Shown here: one piece after another, positions 1 to 10,763 of the stretch
Position numbering within the stretch: position 1 is the stretch's first letter
How the letters are laid out: the number at the start of each line of letters is the position of its first letter
Source: Scilla litardierei
Lineage: Eukaryota; Streptophyta; Magnoliopsida; Asparagales; Asparagaceae
Length of the DNA stretch: 64,000 nt
Assembly (NCBI GenBank): GCA_030789695.1
Contig: CM061135.1
Span: forward strand, 106,153,262 to 106,217,261
Reading direction: 5' to 3'
Notes under the pieces: model-generated
Databases searched by the model: none
Told to the model about the DNA's origin: nothing
What the model saw: only the letters and a program-made list of their open reading frames with translations
Made by a program: the position numbers and the translations under genes

Positions 1-93
1 ATCTCCAATACTGCGCTCACAAATTGTTAGTTCATGAAGTATTTATGTTTGCTCATCATCCAAAACCAAATCCGGGGAGTCCAATATTCAACA
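1..93 (-). repeat. 3' LTR of copia family 1 copy 1, first 93 bp only
   Basis: Matches the outer end of the 5' LTR (10,671-10,763). On the minus strand the LTR begins TGTTGAATATTGG at position 93; the rest lies left of the window. Confidence 0.93.
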
Positions 94-110
94 TTCTCCC
101 CCTTTTTGGT
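94..110 (-). other. Polypurine tract of copia family 1 copy 1
   Basis: Minus strand reads AAAAAGGGGGAGAA immediately before the LTR start TGTTGAATATT. This is the plus-strand DNA primer expected at the internal edge of a 3' LTR. Family 2 has the same tract at 18,225-18,239. Confidence 0.85.
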
Positions 111-1084
111 GATGACAAACCAACATAAATAATAATCAAAGATAATAATTCAAATGAAAAATACTTACTCCCCCTGCATTGATGACACGTTAATTCCAAA
201 ATGAATATAAATGAATTGCATCAAGCAGACGAGTAAGATAAATAAAGTGAATTGATTTTTGAAATATCGGATTTTGAAAATCCTTATATGTATCTTAACT
301 CCCCCTGAATCTAGCATATCAAACTAGATTCTTGGAAATTGAGTTAAATTTTCATTTGCGCTATTTATTATCATTATCTCTCCCCCTTTGGCATTATCCC
401 AAAAAAATGGGGGGCATACAACGACAACAATTAGGAAATGTAAAATCCAACATCGGGAGTCGTAGACAAAGGCAATGGACCAACTTGACACCAAGGGAAA
501 AATTGTGGAAATCAAAACAAGGTGTGCCAAATTTTCCATTATCAAAAAAAAATCAAAATCATCAAAAACACCAAATCATTATTCATTTCTTGAATAAAGA
601 AACATACTCTTCAATATTCAATATTCTTGGTTAATTTTGTGCATGGAAAACAATTCTATAAAATTACAGAATTTAAATCCATTTAACCAACTTTTTATGC
701 GTCGATTCGATATCACATTTCAAATATATTCAACGAATATTAAAATTTGCACGACGAATAAAAGATAAAGTGAACGATGATGAACATATATATATATATA
801 TAGACAACATGAGTACATCCAAAAAATATCACATCGAATATATGAGATACATCATATCAAGCGCTACATATCATCAAAAAGAAATACATCATCATCATCA
901 TTCTCATCAAAATAAATACTACAACAAAAAGTACACCATCATCAACATATCATAAAATCCAACACCGACAACCAGAAAGCACAAAAAAAATACATCAAAG
1001 CATCTCTCAACCCCATCCTAACCCAAGACACTCTCACTAGAATATATCATCCAAAGCGTATATGGAGAGTCCTCGGAACAACGA
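111..1084 (-). other. 3' non-coding tail of copia family 1 between ORF3 and PPT
   Basis: AT-rich sequence between the end of the ORF3 frame and the polypurine tract. I see no convincing coding frame; the short ORFs in it are low-complexity. It contains several C-rich runs (near 103, 170, 301 and 382) resembling degenerate PPT copies on the minus strand, and a short TA run near 789. Confidence 0.6.
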
Positions 1085-1300
1085 TCACGTGGAGGAGGCT
1101 GGATCTGCAGTGTCCGTGGGTCCAGTCGACGGAGTGGACTCAGGCTCTGCAGGGAGAAGAGGTGTCTCAACAGATGGAATCGTCGGGGCAGGAGTCGAGA
1201 TCTCAGCAACAGGCTCAACAGCAGCATGAGTCTCGACAGAAGCAGCAGCAGCAGATACATGAGCAGGCTCGGAAACTGGGTCAGCAGCAGGCTCAGAAGG

Positions 1301-2800
1301 CTAAAGAGCTGCAGCAGATGGCTCTGGAACACCGGAAGAGGTGGCAACTCCAGGAGCAGAAGTGGAAGTACTAGCAGCAGCAGCAGTGGCCTCATTGCCA
1401 CGGGCAAAAGAAGTAGCAAGCTCGTCAAGCTCCTCATCGTCCATCTCCTCGGCCTCAGACACGGAAGGAGGAAGCTCAACACCCATCTGACGAGCCATAC
1501 GGCATACTACCTCCTCGGTACGAGCCAAGCGGGACTTGTGACGAAGAAGTATCCGGACGACATCATCAAGGGTGGCAACGGGAGTAGCAGAGGCACTGGC
1601 AGAGGCAGGGACAGATGCTGAAGGTGTCGTCCTCTGAACGTGACGAAGCACCGCAAGAGATTTCTTGACGGCCGTCGCATTCAGGGGAGGACCAAGGGGA
1701 CGCTCATCGTCACGAGGCAATGTGACACGAAAATGACGAAACACGAGGGTCAACATGCAAGGAAATGGGATATGAGCCGATTTATTGGACTTTCGAATAC
1801 ACTCGAAAGAGTCAATCTTATCGAGTATAATTCGAGCCCAATTAATCGAGCTCCCCATGAAGATCGCATAGATAAGCTTCAAAAATGGCTGGGATGGTAA
1901 AGATGAGGAGCCGTACTTGGGAAGCAAGCACGACTTCAGAATCAGATTTAGGACCCATGCATTTGGCTTGAAAGATTTAGATGGCACGCCAATCATGGCA
2001 GGAGGAATCTGATGGAAAATCTCTGAAAGGATGGTCTGATCAAGAGAAGAAATATCATCTACCGAGATATCAGAAGGAAGAAGGCCAGACGAGGAGATAC
2101 CCAAAATCTCTCCTAAGATTTCCGCAGTGAGGACTATAGGAGTCCCCAAAACGGTCGTCTCAACAGAGTGGGTCTGATCGTACTGACCCCGGATCCTATT
2201 AGCATAGAAAAGCTTCACTAATCTAGGGTAGGGGTGAGGATTCGCCTTCGGGTCATATCGAAGGTAATCGAGAAGACCCGACGACGACAGAAGATCAGCT
2301 AACCCTATGAAGTCGCTAAACTGGACGAAATGCTCCAGAAGCAGCGGGCAATGTTCGATACGGTTATACGCCGCGAGACACAAAGGGTCATCGCGACATA
2401 AGGAAATATCGACACCGCCCACCGGCATCGGACCCTTTCCCTTAGGCTTACGGGTAGACGTACGAGGGTGGGTGCTAGACTCGGGATGAATAGGAGGAGT
2501 GGGTTCCCTATGAGTCTCGGTCTCGGGGTTATACTCCGTATCGGAATCGGTAGGAGTATGGAACGAAGATTGAGAAGCAAGAATTTTGGCCTTTGGCTTA
2601 GGCTTGGGTTTGGGTTTCGGTTGACCTCTAGGTTGAGCGGTCGTCGTCCTCTTCTTCTTGAGAGGAGGCGAAGACGACGAAGGATGGGTGGTCTTGGCTC
2701 TACGCTTCGGAGGGGTTGGATGCTCGGGATCCGAAGAGATTGGATCAACGGTCATCGGAGAGGGGCTAGAGGGAGTGATCGGAATGCGTGTTCTTGCCAT
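1301..2800 (-). CDS. ORF3 of copia family 1 (plant retrotransposon accessory ORF)
   Basis: Function unknown. About 499 codons; I place the start at ATG 2,800 (MARTRIPITPSS), although the frame is open to 2,944. Layout: basic Ser/Pro/Lys-rich N-terminus with a KPKPKPKPK run (possible nuclear localisation), a globular middle containing YPRLVKLFYAN and a conserved-looking EILGEILG segment, then a charged helical tail and an Ala/Ser/Pro-rich end. The middle resembles the putative plant transposon protein domain (PF20167) found in ORF3 of SIRE-like elements; this is recognition from memory, not a search. The TAG at 1,301 looks premature because the same frame continues to a TGA at 1,085-1,087. It is sense to gag-pol and lies downstream of a motif array. 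There is no obvious signal peptide or envelope-type transmembrane hairpin. Confidence 0.75.
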   Translation of the reverse strand: MARTRIPITPSSPSPMTVDPISSDPEHPTPPKRRAKTTHPSSSSPPLKKKRTTTAQPRGQPKPKPKPKPKAKILASQSSFHTPTDSDTEYNPETETHREPTPPIHPESSTHPRTSTRKPKGKGPMPVGGVDISLCRDDPLCLAAYNRIEHCPLLLEHFVQFSDFIGLADLLSSSGLLDYLRYDPKANPHPYPRLVKLFYANRIRGQYDQTHSVETTVLGTPIVLTAEILGEILGISSSGLLPSDISVDDISSLDQTILSEIFHQIPPAMIGVPSKSFKPNAWVLNLILKSCLLPKYGSSSLPSQPFLKLIYAIFMGSSINWARIILDKIDSFECIRKSNKSAHIPFPCMLTLVFRHFRVTLPRDDERPLGPPLNATAVKKSLAVLRHVQRTTPSASVPASASASATPVATLDDVVRILLRHKSRLARTEEVVCRMARQMGVELPPSVSEAEEMDDEELDELATSFARGNEATAAAASTSTSAPGVATSSGVPEPSAAAL

Positions 2801-3103
2801 AGTCGAAGCAAGACACGGGACAAGGAGATCAAACGAAGAAGCCCTAGCCGAAAACAAAAAATAGATAAACCCTAAGAACCCTAGAAACCGAGCAAGCCCT
2901 AGCTCTAGGAAATGAAATCTAACCCTAGGAGGAGAGGAGATCACGTAGAACGAGGGGCCGACGGAGGAGATCGACGGAGATGGCCGGAAAAATGGCCGGA
3001 GATCGATCGGAAGTCGAAGGGTTTTGAGGGGAATCGGGATTTCGAGCTGGAGGAGAAAGAGAATAGACCGATTAGAATGAGAACAGACCGATTAAAATGA
3101 GTT

Positions 3104-3338
3104 TAAGTCGGTCGAGATCGCAAATTACCAAACAGTCCCTGGCACAACTAGTCGGTCACAGTTCAAGCACTGACCGACTAGATCACGATCTAGTCGGTCG
3201 GTCAATGAGCTTGAACCGACTAGTTGCAAACAGTGGCTGAATCCAAGAATTACTGACAAGATTTAGTCGGTCTGCGTTCAAGTACTGACCGACTAGATCT
3301 CAATCTAGTCGGTCGGTCACAGAACATGAACCGACTAA
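3104..3338. repeat. Internal CTAGTCGGTC inverted-motif array, two quartets, upstream of ORF3
   Basis: Two complete units of four motifs in order forward, reverse, forward, reverse. Spacers are 14, 8 and 14 bp in both units although spacer sequences differ. The inner pair forms a near-perfect hairpin with a 4-nt loop, for example GACCGACTAGAT paired with ATCTAGTCGGTC. It lies between the pol stop (3,581) and the ORF3 start (2,800). The same module is in the U3 of the LTR (9,823-10,363). Degenerate GACCGATTA copies extend left to about 3,066. Confidence 0.93.
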
Positions 3339-3580
3339 AGAGACAAAAACTTGAAAATCAAGTTCTCTCCAAAATACGCTTGGACGATAAATCTCAAAAC
3401 TCTCAATAAACATATAAACTACCCCATTAATCATCGAAAAACAGAAATTTGACGATTACGCATAAATCGAACGAAAAATCAAGATATCACATAAAATTCC
3501 CGAAAAATCCAATAATTCTAGCATGAATGAGATATTGCCAAAAGTAATATCATGCAAAATTATTGAATGAAACATGAATC

Positions 3581-6500
3581 CTATATCTCAGATTCACCCA
3601 TAATCCCCAATTCTCGACGCAACCGCACAAAGGAGTCCTCCTTTAGGGGTTTCGTGAAAATATCGGCGATTTGCTTTTGGGTTTCAACGTACACTAGAAT
3701 GATGTCCTTTTTAGCAACATGATCATCTAAAAAGTGGTGTCGGACATCTATGTGTTTCGAATGGGAATGATGTACCGGTTCTTGGAAAGACATATTGCAC
3801 TTTGGTTGTCAACCATGATAGGGCAAGTATCACAATTTATACCAAAGTCTTTAAGTGTGTGTCTCATCCAAAGAACTTGAGTACACGCGGCACCGGCGGC
3901 AATATATTCCGCCTCGGTGGTTGAAAGTGATACGGAATTTTGCTTCTTAGAAAACCAAGAGACAAGAGAATTTCCTATAAAATGGCAAGTGCCACTAGTA
4001 CTTTTCCTGTCGGATTTGCATCCCGCATAATCAGCGTCACTATATGAGACCAACTCATATGTGCTAGATCTCGGATAAAGTAATCCAAAATCTAATGTGT
4101 AACTTAGATAGCGAAAAATACGCTTTACCGCTACTAAGTGAGACTCCTTAGGTTGAGACTGATAACGAGCACATATACATACGGCAAACATAATATCGGG
4201 CCTACTTGCGGTAAGATAAAGCAAACTACCTATCATACCTCGATATAGACGAATGTCTACATCCTTACCGCCCGTATCCTTGTCAAGATGCGTAGTCGTG
4301 CTCATTGGAGTCTTTTTCCCGGAGGCATTCTCCATTCCAAATCGCTTTAGCAACTCCACCGTGTACTTCGTTTGGTGGATGAAGATTGCATCGTTCATTT
4401 GGCGAATTTGGAGACCTAAGAAATATTTGAGTTCGCCCATGTGGCTCATCTCAAATTGTTCCTTCATCACATTAGAAAACTCTTCGCAAAGAGCGAAGTT
4501 AGTAGCACCGAAAATGATATCATCAACATAAATTTGAACTAATAAAATATCATTATTCGCATGCTTAATAAAAAGTGTTGAATCGGCTTCGCCCATTTTA
4601 AAATTCAAATCCAAAAGAAAATTCTTTAGGCGATCATACCAAGCTCGAGGAGCTTGTCTCAAACCATAAAGAGCTTTCTTTAGTTTAAAAACGTGATTTG
4701 GAAATTTTTCATTTACGAAGCCCGGAGGTTGAGAAACGTAAACTTCCTCAACGACATCTCCGTTTAAAAATGCACTTTTAACATCCATTTGAAATAATTT
4801 AAAATTCTTATGGCATGCAAAAGACAAAAGTAATCTAATTGATTCTAATCTAGCTACCGGAGCGAAAGATTCTTCGAAATCGATACCTTCCTCTTGACGA
4901 TAGCCTTGAGCTACTAACCGAGCTTTGTTCCGGACGACAACTTGGTTTTCGTCGGTTTTGTTCTTGAAGATCCACTTTGTCCCTATGACGGTGTGGTTCT
5001 TCGATGGCAATGGAACAAGCTCCCAAACTTCATTCCTCTCGAATTGAATGAGCTCCTCCTCCATGGCTAAGATCCAAGCGCTATCTTCGCATGCTTCATT
5101 AATATTCTTTGGCTCTATCGATGAGGCAAAGGCACAATTTGCGAAGCGGTGAACTTGGGATCTCGTCTTGACACTATCATAGATATTGCCAATGACTTGC
5201 TCATGGGGATGGTCACGAACCGAATGAAGCCGTTTGGGAATACCTTGATCACTTGGAACATTCTCAACAACTTCATTAGTTGGGTTAGTCTCAATAGAAT
5301 CAATAGAATCATTAGACTTAGAATTTTCAAACGAATCACATAAAACATCCATAGAATCATTATCATTTGAAATTCTAGTTGGAACAAATCCTTCATTAAA
5401 TGAGACATGAAGCGATTCCTCGATCGTTGAGGTTCGTTTGTTGAATATCCGGTAGGCTTTGCTACGCGTAGAATATCCAACAAAAATCCCCTCATCGGAT
5501 CTCGGATCGAATTTGTCCAAACTACCATATGTGTTCTTAATAAAACATTTCGAACCAAAAACACGAAAATGTTTAACTTGAGGCAACCTACCAAACAACA
5601 ATTCATAACAAGTTTGTTTAGTGCCGGGCCTCAAAAGTATTCTATTAAACACATAGCAAGCGGTGTGTACCGCTTCCGCCCAAAATTGATGGCCAAGTTG
5701 GCTATCATCAAGCATAGTGCGAGCACACTCCACTAGCGTCCTATTCTTTCTCTCAACTACACCATTTTGAGGAGGTGCACGAGGGAAAGAGAAGGTGTGA
5801 GTAATACCAACTTCATCACAAAATGTCTCAAAAGACTCATTCTCAAATTCACCTCCATGATCACTACGAATAGTGACAATGGTGGTTCCTAAGAGATTTT
5901 GTACTTTCTTAACAAAAATTGTGAAGTTTTCAAAAGCTTCATTTTTATTACACAATGAAAATACCCAAGTAAATCTTGAATAGTCATCTACGATGACAAG
6001 TCCATACCTTGCATTTCCTAAGGAAGCTACTCTAGTTGGCCCAAATAAATCTAGATGTAATAGCTCTAGTGGCCGTTTAGTAGAGATGCTTTTCTTAGGT
6101 TTAAATGAAGATTTAGGAAGCTTGCCGCGTTGACAACAATCACAAAAACTTTTCTTTTCAAAAACAAGCTTCGGAAAACCTTTAATAGAATTCAATTTTG
6201 AAAGCTTATATAGTGTTCCAAAGTTCACATGTCCAAAGCGTCGATGCCATAAGTGTTGTTCACTTGTGTTGGCAACGAGACATTGTTCATATGACTTGGG
6301 AAGATCCAAAATATAGATGTCTTTACGACGAGTTCCGGAAAATAATAATTTTTCATTATCCTTTCTTAAAATATGACACAATCCTTTCGCAAAGCTAACT
6401 TTGTAACCTTTGTCACAAAGTTGACTTATTGAAATAAGATTATGATTTAAACCACTAACAAGATAAACGTCACTAATTAATGGTTTAGAAGGGTTACCGA

Positions 6501-6696
6501 CTTTACCAACACCTATGATGGTTCCGCTCTCGTTGCCTCCAAATACGACGCGGTTTCCATTCGCAATGGGAACCACTCCGGAGAGCAAACGAGCGTCACC
6601 TGTCATGTGTTTGGAGCACCCGCTATCGAGTATCCAATTCCCTTTGGAGCTAAATTTAAATTTGATGCTCCTTTTCTTTTTCTTTTCCTTGAGTAC
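3581..6696 (-). CDS. pol: pol polyprotein of copia family 1 copy 1 (protease-integrase-RT-RNase H), one frameshift
   Basis: The pol frame opens after a TAG at 6,697-6,699. Aspartic protease: [14 protein letters not shown] at the N-terminus. Counting from the Met at 6,606: zinc-binding pre-integrase LWHRRFGH near residue 119; integrase core with [15 protein letters not shown] and VVERKN giving the D-D-E set near residues 186, 249 and 285; RT with [10 protein letters not shown] and catalytic YVDD; RNase H with YSDADYAG and STTEAEYIA. The frame breaks near 3,785 just after the RNase H signature, and the C-terminus ([11 protein letters not shown] to GIMGESEI) continues in another frame to 3,581. 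Otherwise it is nearly intact, so the element is fairly young. It makes the replication and integration enzymes of the virus-like particle. Confidence 0.93.
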
Positions 6697-6749
6697 CTAA
6701 AGATAGACACTTTCATATCATGGTACCCAAGGTCATTGGGTCCAAGGGA

Positions 6750-8993
6750 TTAGACCTTTGGAAGCCAAGTCCAAGTGGACTTAGACTTCCCCACATAATT
6801 CTTACTATGCACAACATCCGAAAAATAAGCATTCATGTACATTTGTTTTTCGTCCATGCTTGTGTCCTTTGGGCTCCAAATAGTGAAAATTTTGGGAGCC
6901 ATCATCCTATTGGGTGCATGCATGCTACGTTGATTTCTACGTGATGCATGTTGTGGATAGGCATACGGGACATGATGGAATGGTGCACGAAGAGAATTAT
7001 TCATATGATGAGGTGGGTGTACATATGCATGTGTGGAAACACGTGCGTGAGGGTGTCTCACTTGGTGTGCACGTGCCCGGGAATGTGTTGCATAAAAATC
7101 ATCATAAGTGTGAGACGGTGGAGTAGGACGTGTGTTCCTACGTGGCATGTTATTAGTGTACATGTAGGCATGCCCCTTCTTTGGAGGTCCACCCAAAGTG
7201 GGTTTCTTTCCGAAAGAGGGTGTGGACGAGGTGGAAGCACCATTGGTAGATGAACTACCAATAGAGTGTTTGCTCCCACTCGTTGAGGCTTCGGAAGTTG
7301 GCCTAACAAAAGTAGTGACCGACTTGGATGAATTTCCCATCATATACCCCAAGCCAATGTGGTGTTTGGCCGGAAGTAAATCTTTTAGGATATTATCCAA
7401 ATGGCCCTTACCCTTGTTGAATTTGTTGATTCGGCCCAATGTGTCCTCATATTTCTCTTTGAGAGAACGCAAAGAAGTATCCAAAGCGGATATTTGCGAT
7501 GTGAGCACATAAACACGAGATTTAAGATTCTCGTTCTCAATACTCAAAGTCGAGTTTTGAGAAGTTAAATCCGCTATCTCATGTTCTTCCGCATCCTCAA
7601 TGCTAACATGTTCAAGTTTAGATTTGAGATTCACAATCTCATTTCTTAACTCTTCAACAACGGTGTCATTGTTGGTGATGATATTCTTAGGCGATGTTTG
7701 AATGCTAGCTAGGTCATCTTTTACCTTAGTATATCTATTTACTAACTTAGTGTATTTTGACCAAAGTTGAGAGTTAGCATTTCTAAGATCATCCATCGTT
7801 ACCTCATCGCTTTCGTCATTACTATCATCGGAAGAGGAGGATCCTTGATCGTTCTCCTCTCTTGCCATGAAGCACATATGTGCTTGCTCCACTTTCTCAT
7901 CATCCGACTCTCCGCTTGAGGAATCCTCGGAGTCGGTGAATGTTGCTCCGACAAGTCCTTTCTTGTACCCCTTCTTGTATTTCTTGGACTTATCGAATTT
8001 TGGCGCCTTCCACTTCTCCTTTTGTTTGTTGAGAGGACACTCCGCTTTCATGTGTCCTGGCTTATTGCACTTGAAACACAAAGGAGAGGAAGAGGCGTTA
8101 GAAGAACCAAATTTACCTTTGGTCTTGAAGTTACCTTTCCGGAAGAAACGGTTGAACTTCTTGGCCATGAGTGCCATGGACTCCAAGTCCAACTCGTTTT
8201 CCGAGTCTTCATCATCGGAAGATGTGGATGAAGCCGCCTTGAATGCAATCGCCTTTTTCTTAGGCGCATCTAGGTTCAAATATGACTTCATCTTTTCTTG
8301 TAGCTTCACCTTGCTATCTTTGCGTACCTCGTATGACATCAAAGTACCCATTAGTTGAACTACAATATATTTGTTCATGTCATTACCTTCCTCGATGGCG
8401 AAGGTACGTTTTTCCCAAGAAGAGGGAAGTCCTTCAATAAGCTTTAAGCACTTCTCCTTTTGAGTGTAGATCTTGCCGAGGGCCTCTAACTCGTTTATTA
8501 TGTCAACAAAGCGAGCGTAATATTCTTTCATCTTCTCGCCCTGTTGCATGTGAAACATTTCGTAATCTTTGGTTACGACAACGAGTTTAGAGTCTCTTAC
8601 CCGACTCGTCCCTTCATGTAGTATGAGGAGAGAGTTCCAAATTTGATATGCACTCTTACATGTGCATATCTTATTGAAATCCTCGGGCTCCAATGCGCAT
8701 TGCAAGGCGTTCATTGCCTTGGCATTGCTTACCTCCGCGGCGACCTCCGCGGTAGTCCATTTCTCAAAATCTTCTTCTTCGGGCTCGTTGTACTCCTTCA
8801 TTGTAGTCCTCCATAAAGATGCACTTCGGAGGAAGGTTTCCATCCGACATTTCCAGTACCCGTAGTTGGTACCGTTGAAGAATGGAGGCCTTGTAGAGGA
8901 ATGTCCTTCCATCACCGATGACGCTCCTTCACGGTTCCTGAAGGTGTCGTAGTTGGAAGGTGGAGGCACGGTCTTGTTGTCGTTGGCAGACAT
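6750..8993 (-). CDS. gag: gag of copia family 1 copy 1
   Basis: Intact ORF of 747 codons starting MSANDNKTVPPPSNYD, shortly downstream of the primer site. The first third is the copia capsid-type region (UBN2/DUF4219-like: FNGTNYGYWKCRMETFL, then KSAYQIWNSLLILHEGT). A CCHC zinc knuckle CFKCNKPGHMKAEC follows, then acidic Ser/Asp-rich segments, a predicted coiled coil (NSTLSIENENLKSRVYVL) and a His/Arg-rich C-terminus. It is long for copia gag, as in SIRE/Maximus elements. Gag and pol are in different frames; between them lies a pyrimidine-rich CTATCTTTAG resembling a 3' splice site. Confidence 0.93.
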   Translation of the reverse strand: MSANDNKTVPPPSNYDTFRNREGASSVMEGHSSTRPPFFNGTNYGYWKCRMETFLRSASLWRTTMKEYNEPEEEDFEKWTTAEVAAEVSNAKAMNALQCALEPEDFNKICTCKSAYQIWNSLLILHEGTSRVRDSKLVVVTKDYEMFHMQQGEKMKEYYARFVDIINELEALGKIYTQKEKCLKLIEGLPSSWEKRTFAIEEGNDMNKYIVVQLMGTLMSYEVRKDSKVKLQEKMKSYLNLDAPKKKAIAFKAASSTSSDDEDSENELDLESMALMAKKFNRFFRKGNFKTKGKFGSSNASSSPLCFKCNKPGHMKAECPLNKQKEKWKAPKFDKSKKYKKGYKKGLVGATFTDSEDSSSGESDDEKVEQAHMCFMAREENDQGSSSSDDSNDESDEVTMDDLRNANSQLWSKYTKLVNRYTKVKDDLASIQTSPKNIITNNDTVVEELRNEIVNLKSKLEHVSIEDAEEHEIADLTSQNSTLSIENENLKSRVYVLTSQISALDTSLRSLKEKYEDTLGRINKFNKGKGHLDNILKDLLPAKHHIGLGYMMGNSSKSVTTFVRPTSEASTSGSKHSIGSSSTNGASTSSTPSFGKKPTLGGPPKKGHAYMYTNNMPRRNTRPTPPSHTYDDFYATHSRARAHQVRHPHARVSTHAYVHPPHHMNNSLRAPFHHVPYAYPQHASRRNQRSMHAPNRMMAPKIFTIWSPKDTSMDEKQMYMNAYFSDVVHSKNYVGKSKSTWTWLPKV

Positions 8994-9005
8994 AGCTGAG
9001 TATCT

Positions 9006-9020
9006 GGCTCCGATACCAAA
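9006..9020 (-). other. Primer binding site of copia family 1 copy 1
   Basis: Minus strand reads TTTGGTATCGGAGCC directly after the 5' LTR end, complementary to the 3' end of initiator tRNA-Met apart from one A-to-G change (copy 2 has TATCAGAGCC). Confidence 0.88.
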
Positions 9021-9760
9021 TGTAATGCCCTACCAGCTACTGCACAAGTACTAGAGAGGGGGTGAATAGTACTTTAAAATAATAAGGCGTATTATTCCAA
9101 ATTAAATTGCACACAACTACCAAGTCAATTTGCGGAAGCTTAAATTGAATGACAACAATGAAATTAACAATGCTAACAAATGAAGTTAATGGGTTCGGAT
9201 CCACCCAAGTCTCCCCGACTTGTTCCCGGTGATCCTACGTCCCAACCACCCGGATCCCTTCCGGATACTTGAGTTAGAAACCCTAACTCAAGATTTCCAC
9301 TATGAATATCTTGTGAAAAACCTTCACAAGATCAAATCATACATGCAATGGCAAAGTGAATCCCACAACCCGTGATCACAAACTTCTCTCACAACCGAGA
9401 GAGCCAATAAGCAATATAAAAGAGTTTAATATGAAATAAATACTCTTACCACAAAATCCTATACCTTGAGTTTTTCTTACCCAAAAGGTGGAATGAAGGA
9501 TTTGAGGAAGATGAAGTTACCAAACCCTAGCACCAAGGAAATGAGCAGCAATGGGTGCCTAGGGAAGATTTGGAAACTTGAATCAAGCAATAGCTTGAAG
9601 AGCTCACCAAGAACAAGCTTCTCTCTAGATCTAGAAATGAGAGAGAATGGGTTTCTTGTGAGGAAGAGAGCTTTAGATTTGAGGGAGAATAGCTATCTCT
9701 TTAGAACTCAATGAATCTCTTAATGGCAGCTCTATTGAAGATAGAAATGACCTAGGTTCG

Positions 9761-9770
9761 TATTTATAGG
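9761..9770 (-). promoter_or_regulatory. TATA box of copia family 1 copy 1 LTR
   Basis: CCTATAAATA on the minus strand, about 55 bp downstream of the last motif of the U3 array. Confidence 0.75.
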
Positions 9771-9822
9771 GTCCCATAAAAACAAGTTAGGTCAATCTCC
9801 AACGGAAAGAAATCTGTGAGAT

Positions 9823-10363
9823 CTAGTCGGTCAAAGAACACTCACTGACCGACTAGTTCATCAACTAGTCGGTCAGTCACAAAGCATGGACCGACTAAGA
9901 GCAGATCTGAGAAGAGATAGAATTTCAGACCTAGAAAACTAGTCGGTCCAAGAACACTGTCTGACCGACTAGTTTCACAACTAGTCGGTCATCCAATGAA
10001 CGTAGACCGACTAAGAGGCAAAACAACATAGTCTGAAGGCAAGTTGACTTAGTCGGTCCAAGAACAAAAATTGACCGACTAGATTGTCAACTAGTCGGTC
10101 ATCAAACGTTCTTAGACCGACTAACGGTAAACAGTAGCTTAGGAGAATTTTAGAGTGAACAGTCAGTCTCAACTAGTCGGTCAAAGAAGCATCACTGACC
10201 GACTAGTTCACAAACTAGTCGGTCGGTGAGTCAACATAGACCGACTAACTGTAAACAGTAAAGAGCTAAGAATTAACTGACAGAAACTAGTCGGTCCAAG
10301 AACAGTGGCCGACCGACTAGATCACCATCTAGTCGGTCAGTACTTGTTCTTGTACCAACTAAC
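9823..10363. repeat. U3 array of five CTAGTCGGTC quartets (family 1 copy 1)
   Basis: In the first unit motif starts lie at 9,823, 9,847, 9,865 and 9,889, orientation forward-reverse-forward-reverse, giving CpG-to-CpG distances of 22, 20 and 22 bp. Units repeat about every 110-120 bp, separated by about 50-60 bp of other sequence with recurring AAACAGTA. The central pair of each unit is a 12-14 bp hairpin with a short loop. Position in U3 just upstream of TATA suggests an enhancer or protein-binding array. Confidence 0.93.
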
Positions 10364-10763
10364 ATGCACAACAAAGTCCGAATCGAAGCGCGACGCTTCG
10401 AGGAAGTTAGAGTGAACTTGTGCAAGAATCCTAGAGCTACGAAATGAGCGTAATGAAGATAGAAACGTAAGATATACTCAAGGCTTAACATTCTATCAAT
10501 CGAAACTAAAAGACTATAAATAAAACCTTAATAAACGGTCTTTGAGAGCTTCGATTGAATCTTCATTACTTCCAAAGCGTCGCAAGAGCTTCAACGAAGC
10601 TTTAGGCTTGAATACGAGCTTTTGGAAGTGTTGAGATGTCGCTTTGAATATTCTCGTGAAATTGGCGACGATCTCCAATACTGCGCTCACAAATTGTTAG
10701 TTCATGAAGTATTTATGTTTGCTCATCATCCAAAACCAAATCCGGGGAGTCCAATATTCAACA

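Larger units (their letters stand above)
1..10763 (-). mobile_element. Ty1/copia LTR retrotransposon, SIRE/Maximus-like, family 1 copy 1 (left end outside window)
   Basis: Nearly complete element read on the minus strand: 5' LTR 9,021-10,763, tRNA-Met primer site, gag, pol (protease, integrase, RT, RNase H), an internal motif array, ORF3, polypurine tract, and the first 93 bp of the 3' LTR. The two LTR pieces agree over the shared 93 bp as far as I can see. The order integrase before RT identifies Ty1/copia; the very long gag and the extra ORF after pol are typical of the SIRE/Maximus lineage. It inserted into a gypsy gag gene at 10,763/10,764. A related copy in the opposite orientation starts at 58,181. 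Confidence 0.93.
9021..10763 (-). repeat. 5' LTR of copia family 1 copy 1 (1,743 bp)
   Basis: On the minus strand it starts TGTTGAATATTGGACTCC and ends GGGCATTACA, the canonical TG...CA form. U3 holds five motif quartets (9,823-10,363) followed by a TATA box at 9,761-9,770. The same LTR in the other orientation is at 58,181-60,053. The host base run next to it (GAGCT, 10,764-10,768) should be the target duplication; its partner is off the window. Confidence 0.93.

Noticed and set aside
1018..1482. Leu-rich 154-codon minus-strand ORF resembling membrane segments
   Set aside because: It is the +1 shadow of the Ala/Pro/Gln-rich end of ORF3; the Leu repeats come from CTG/CTC reading of GCT-rich codons.
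7058..7512. Opposite-strand ORFs within gag (and the like in pol and ORF3)
   Set aside because: They are frame shadows of the clearly coding strand, with matching shadows in the second copy at 61,696-62,139.
9823..10363. CRISPR-like array of short repeats with spacers
   Set aside because: Units alternate in orientation, differ between copies and sit in the U3 of a plant LTR; there is no leader or cas gene.
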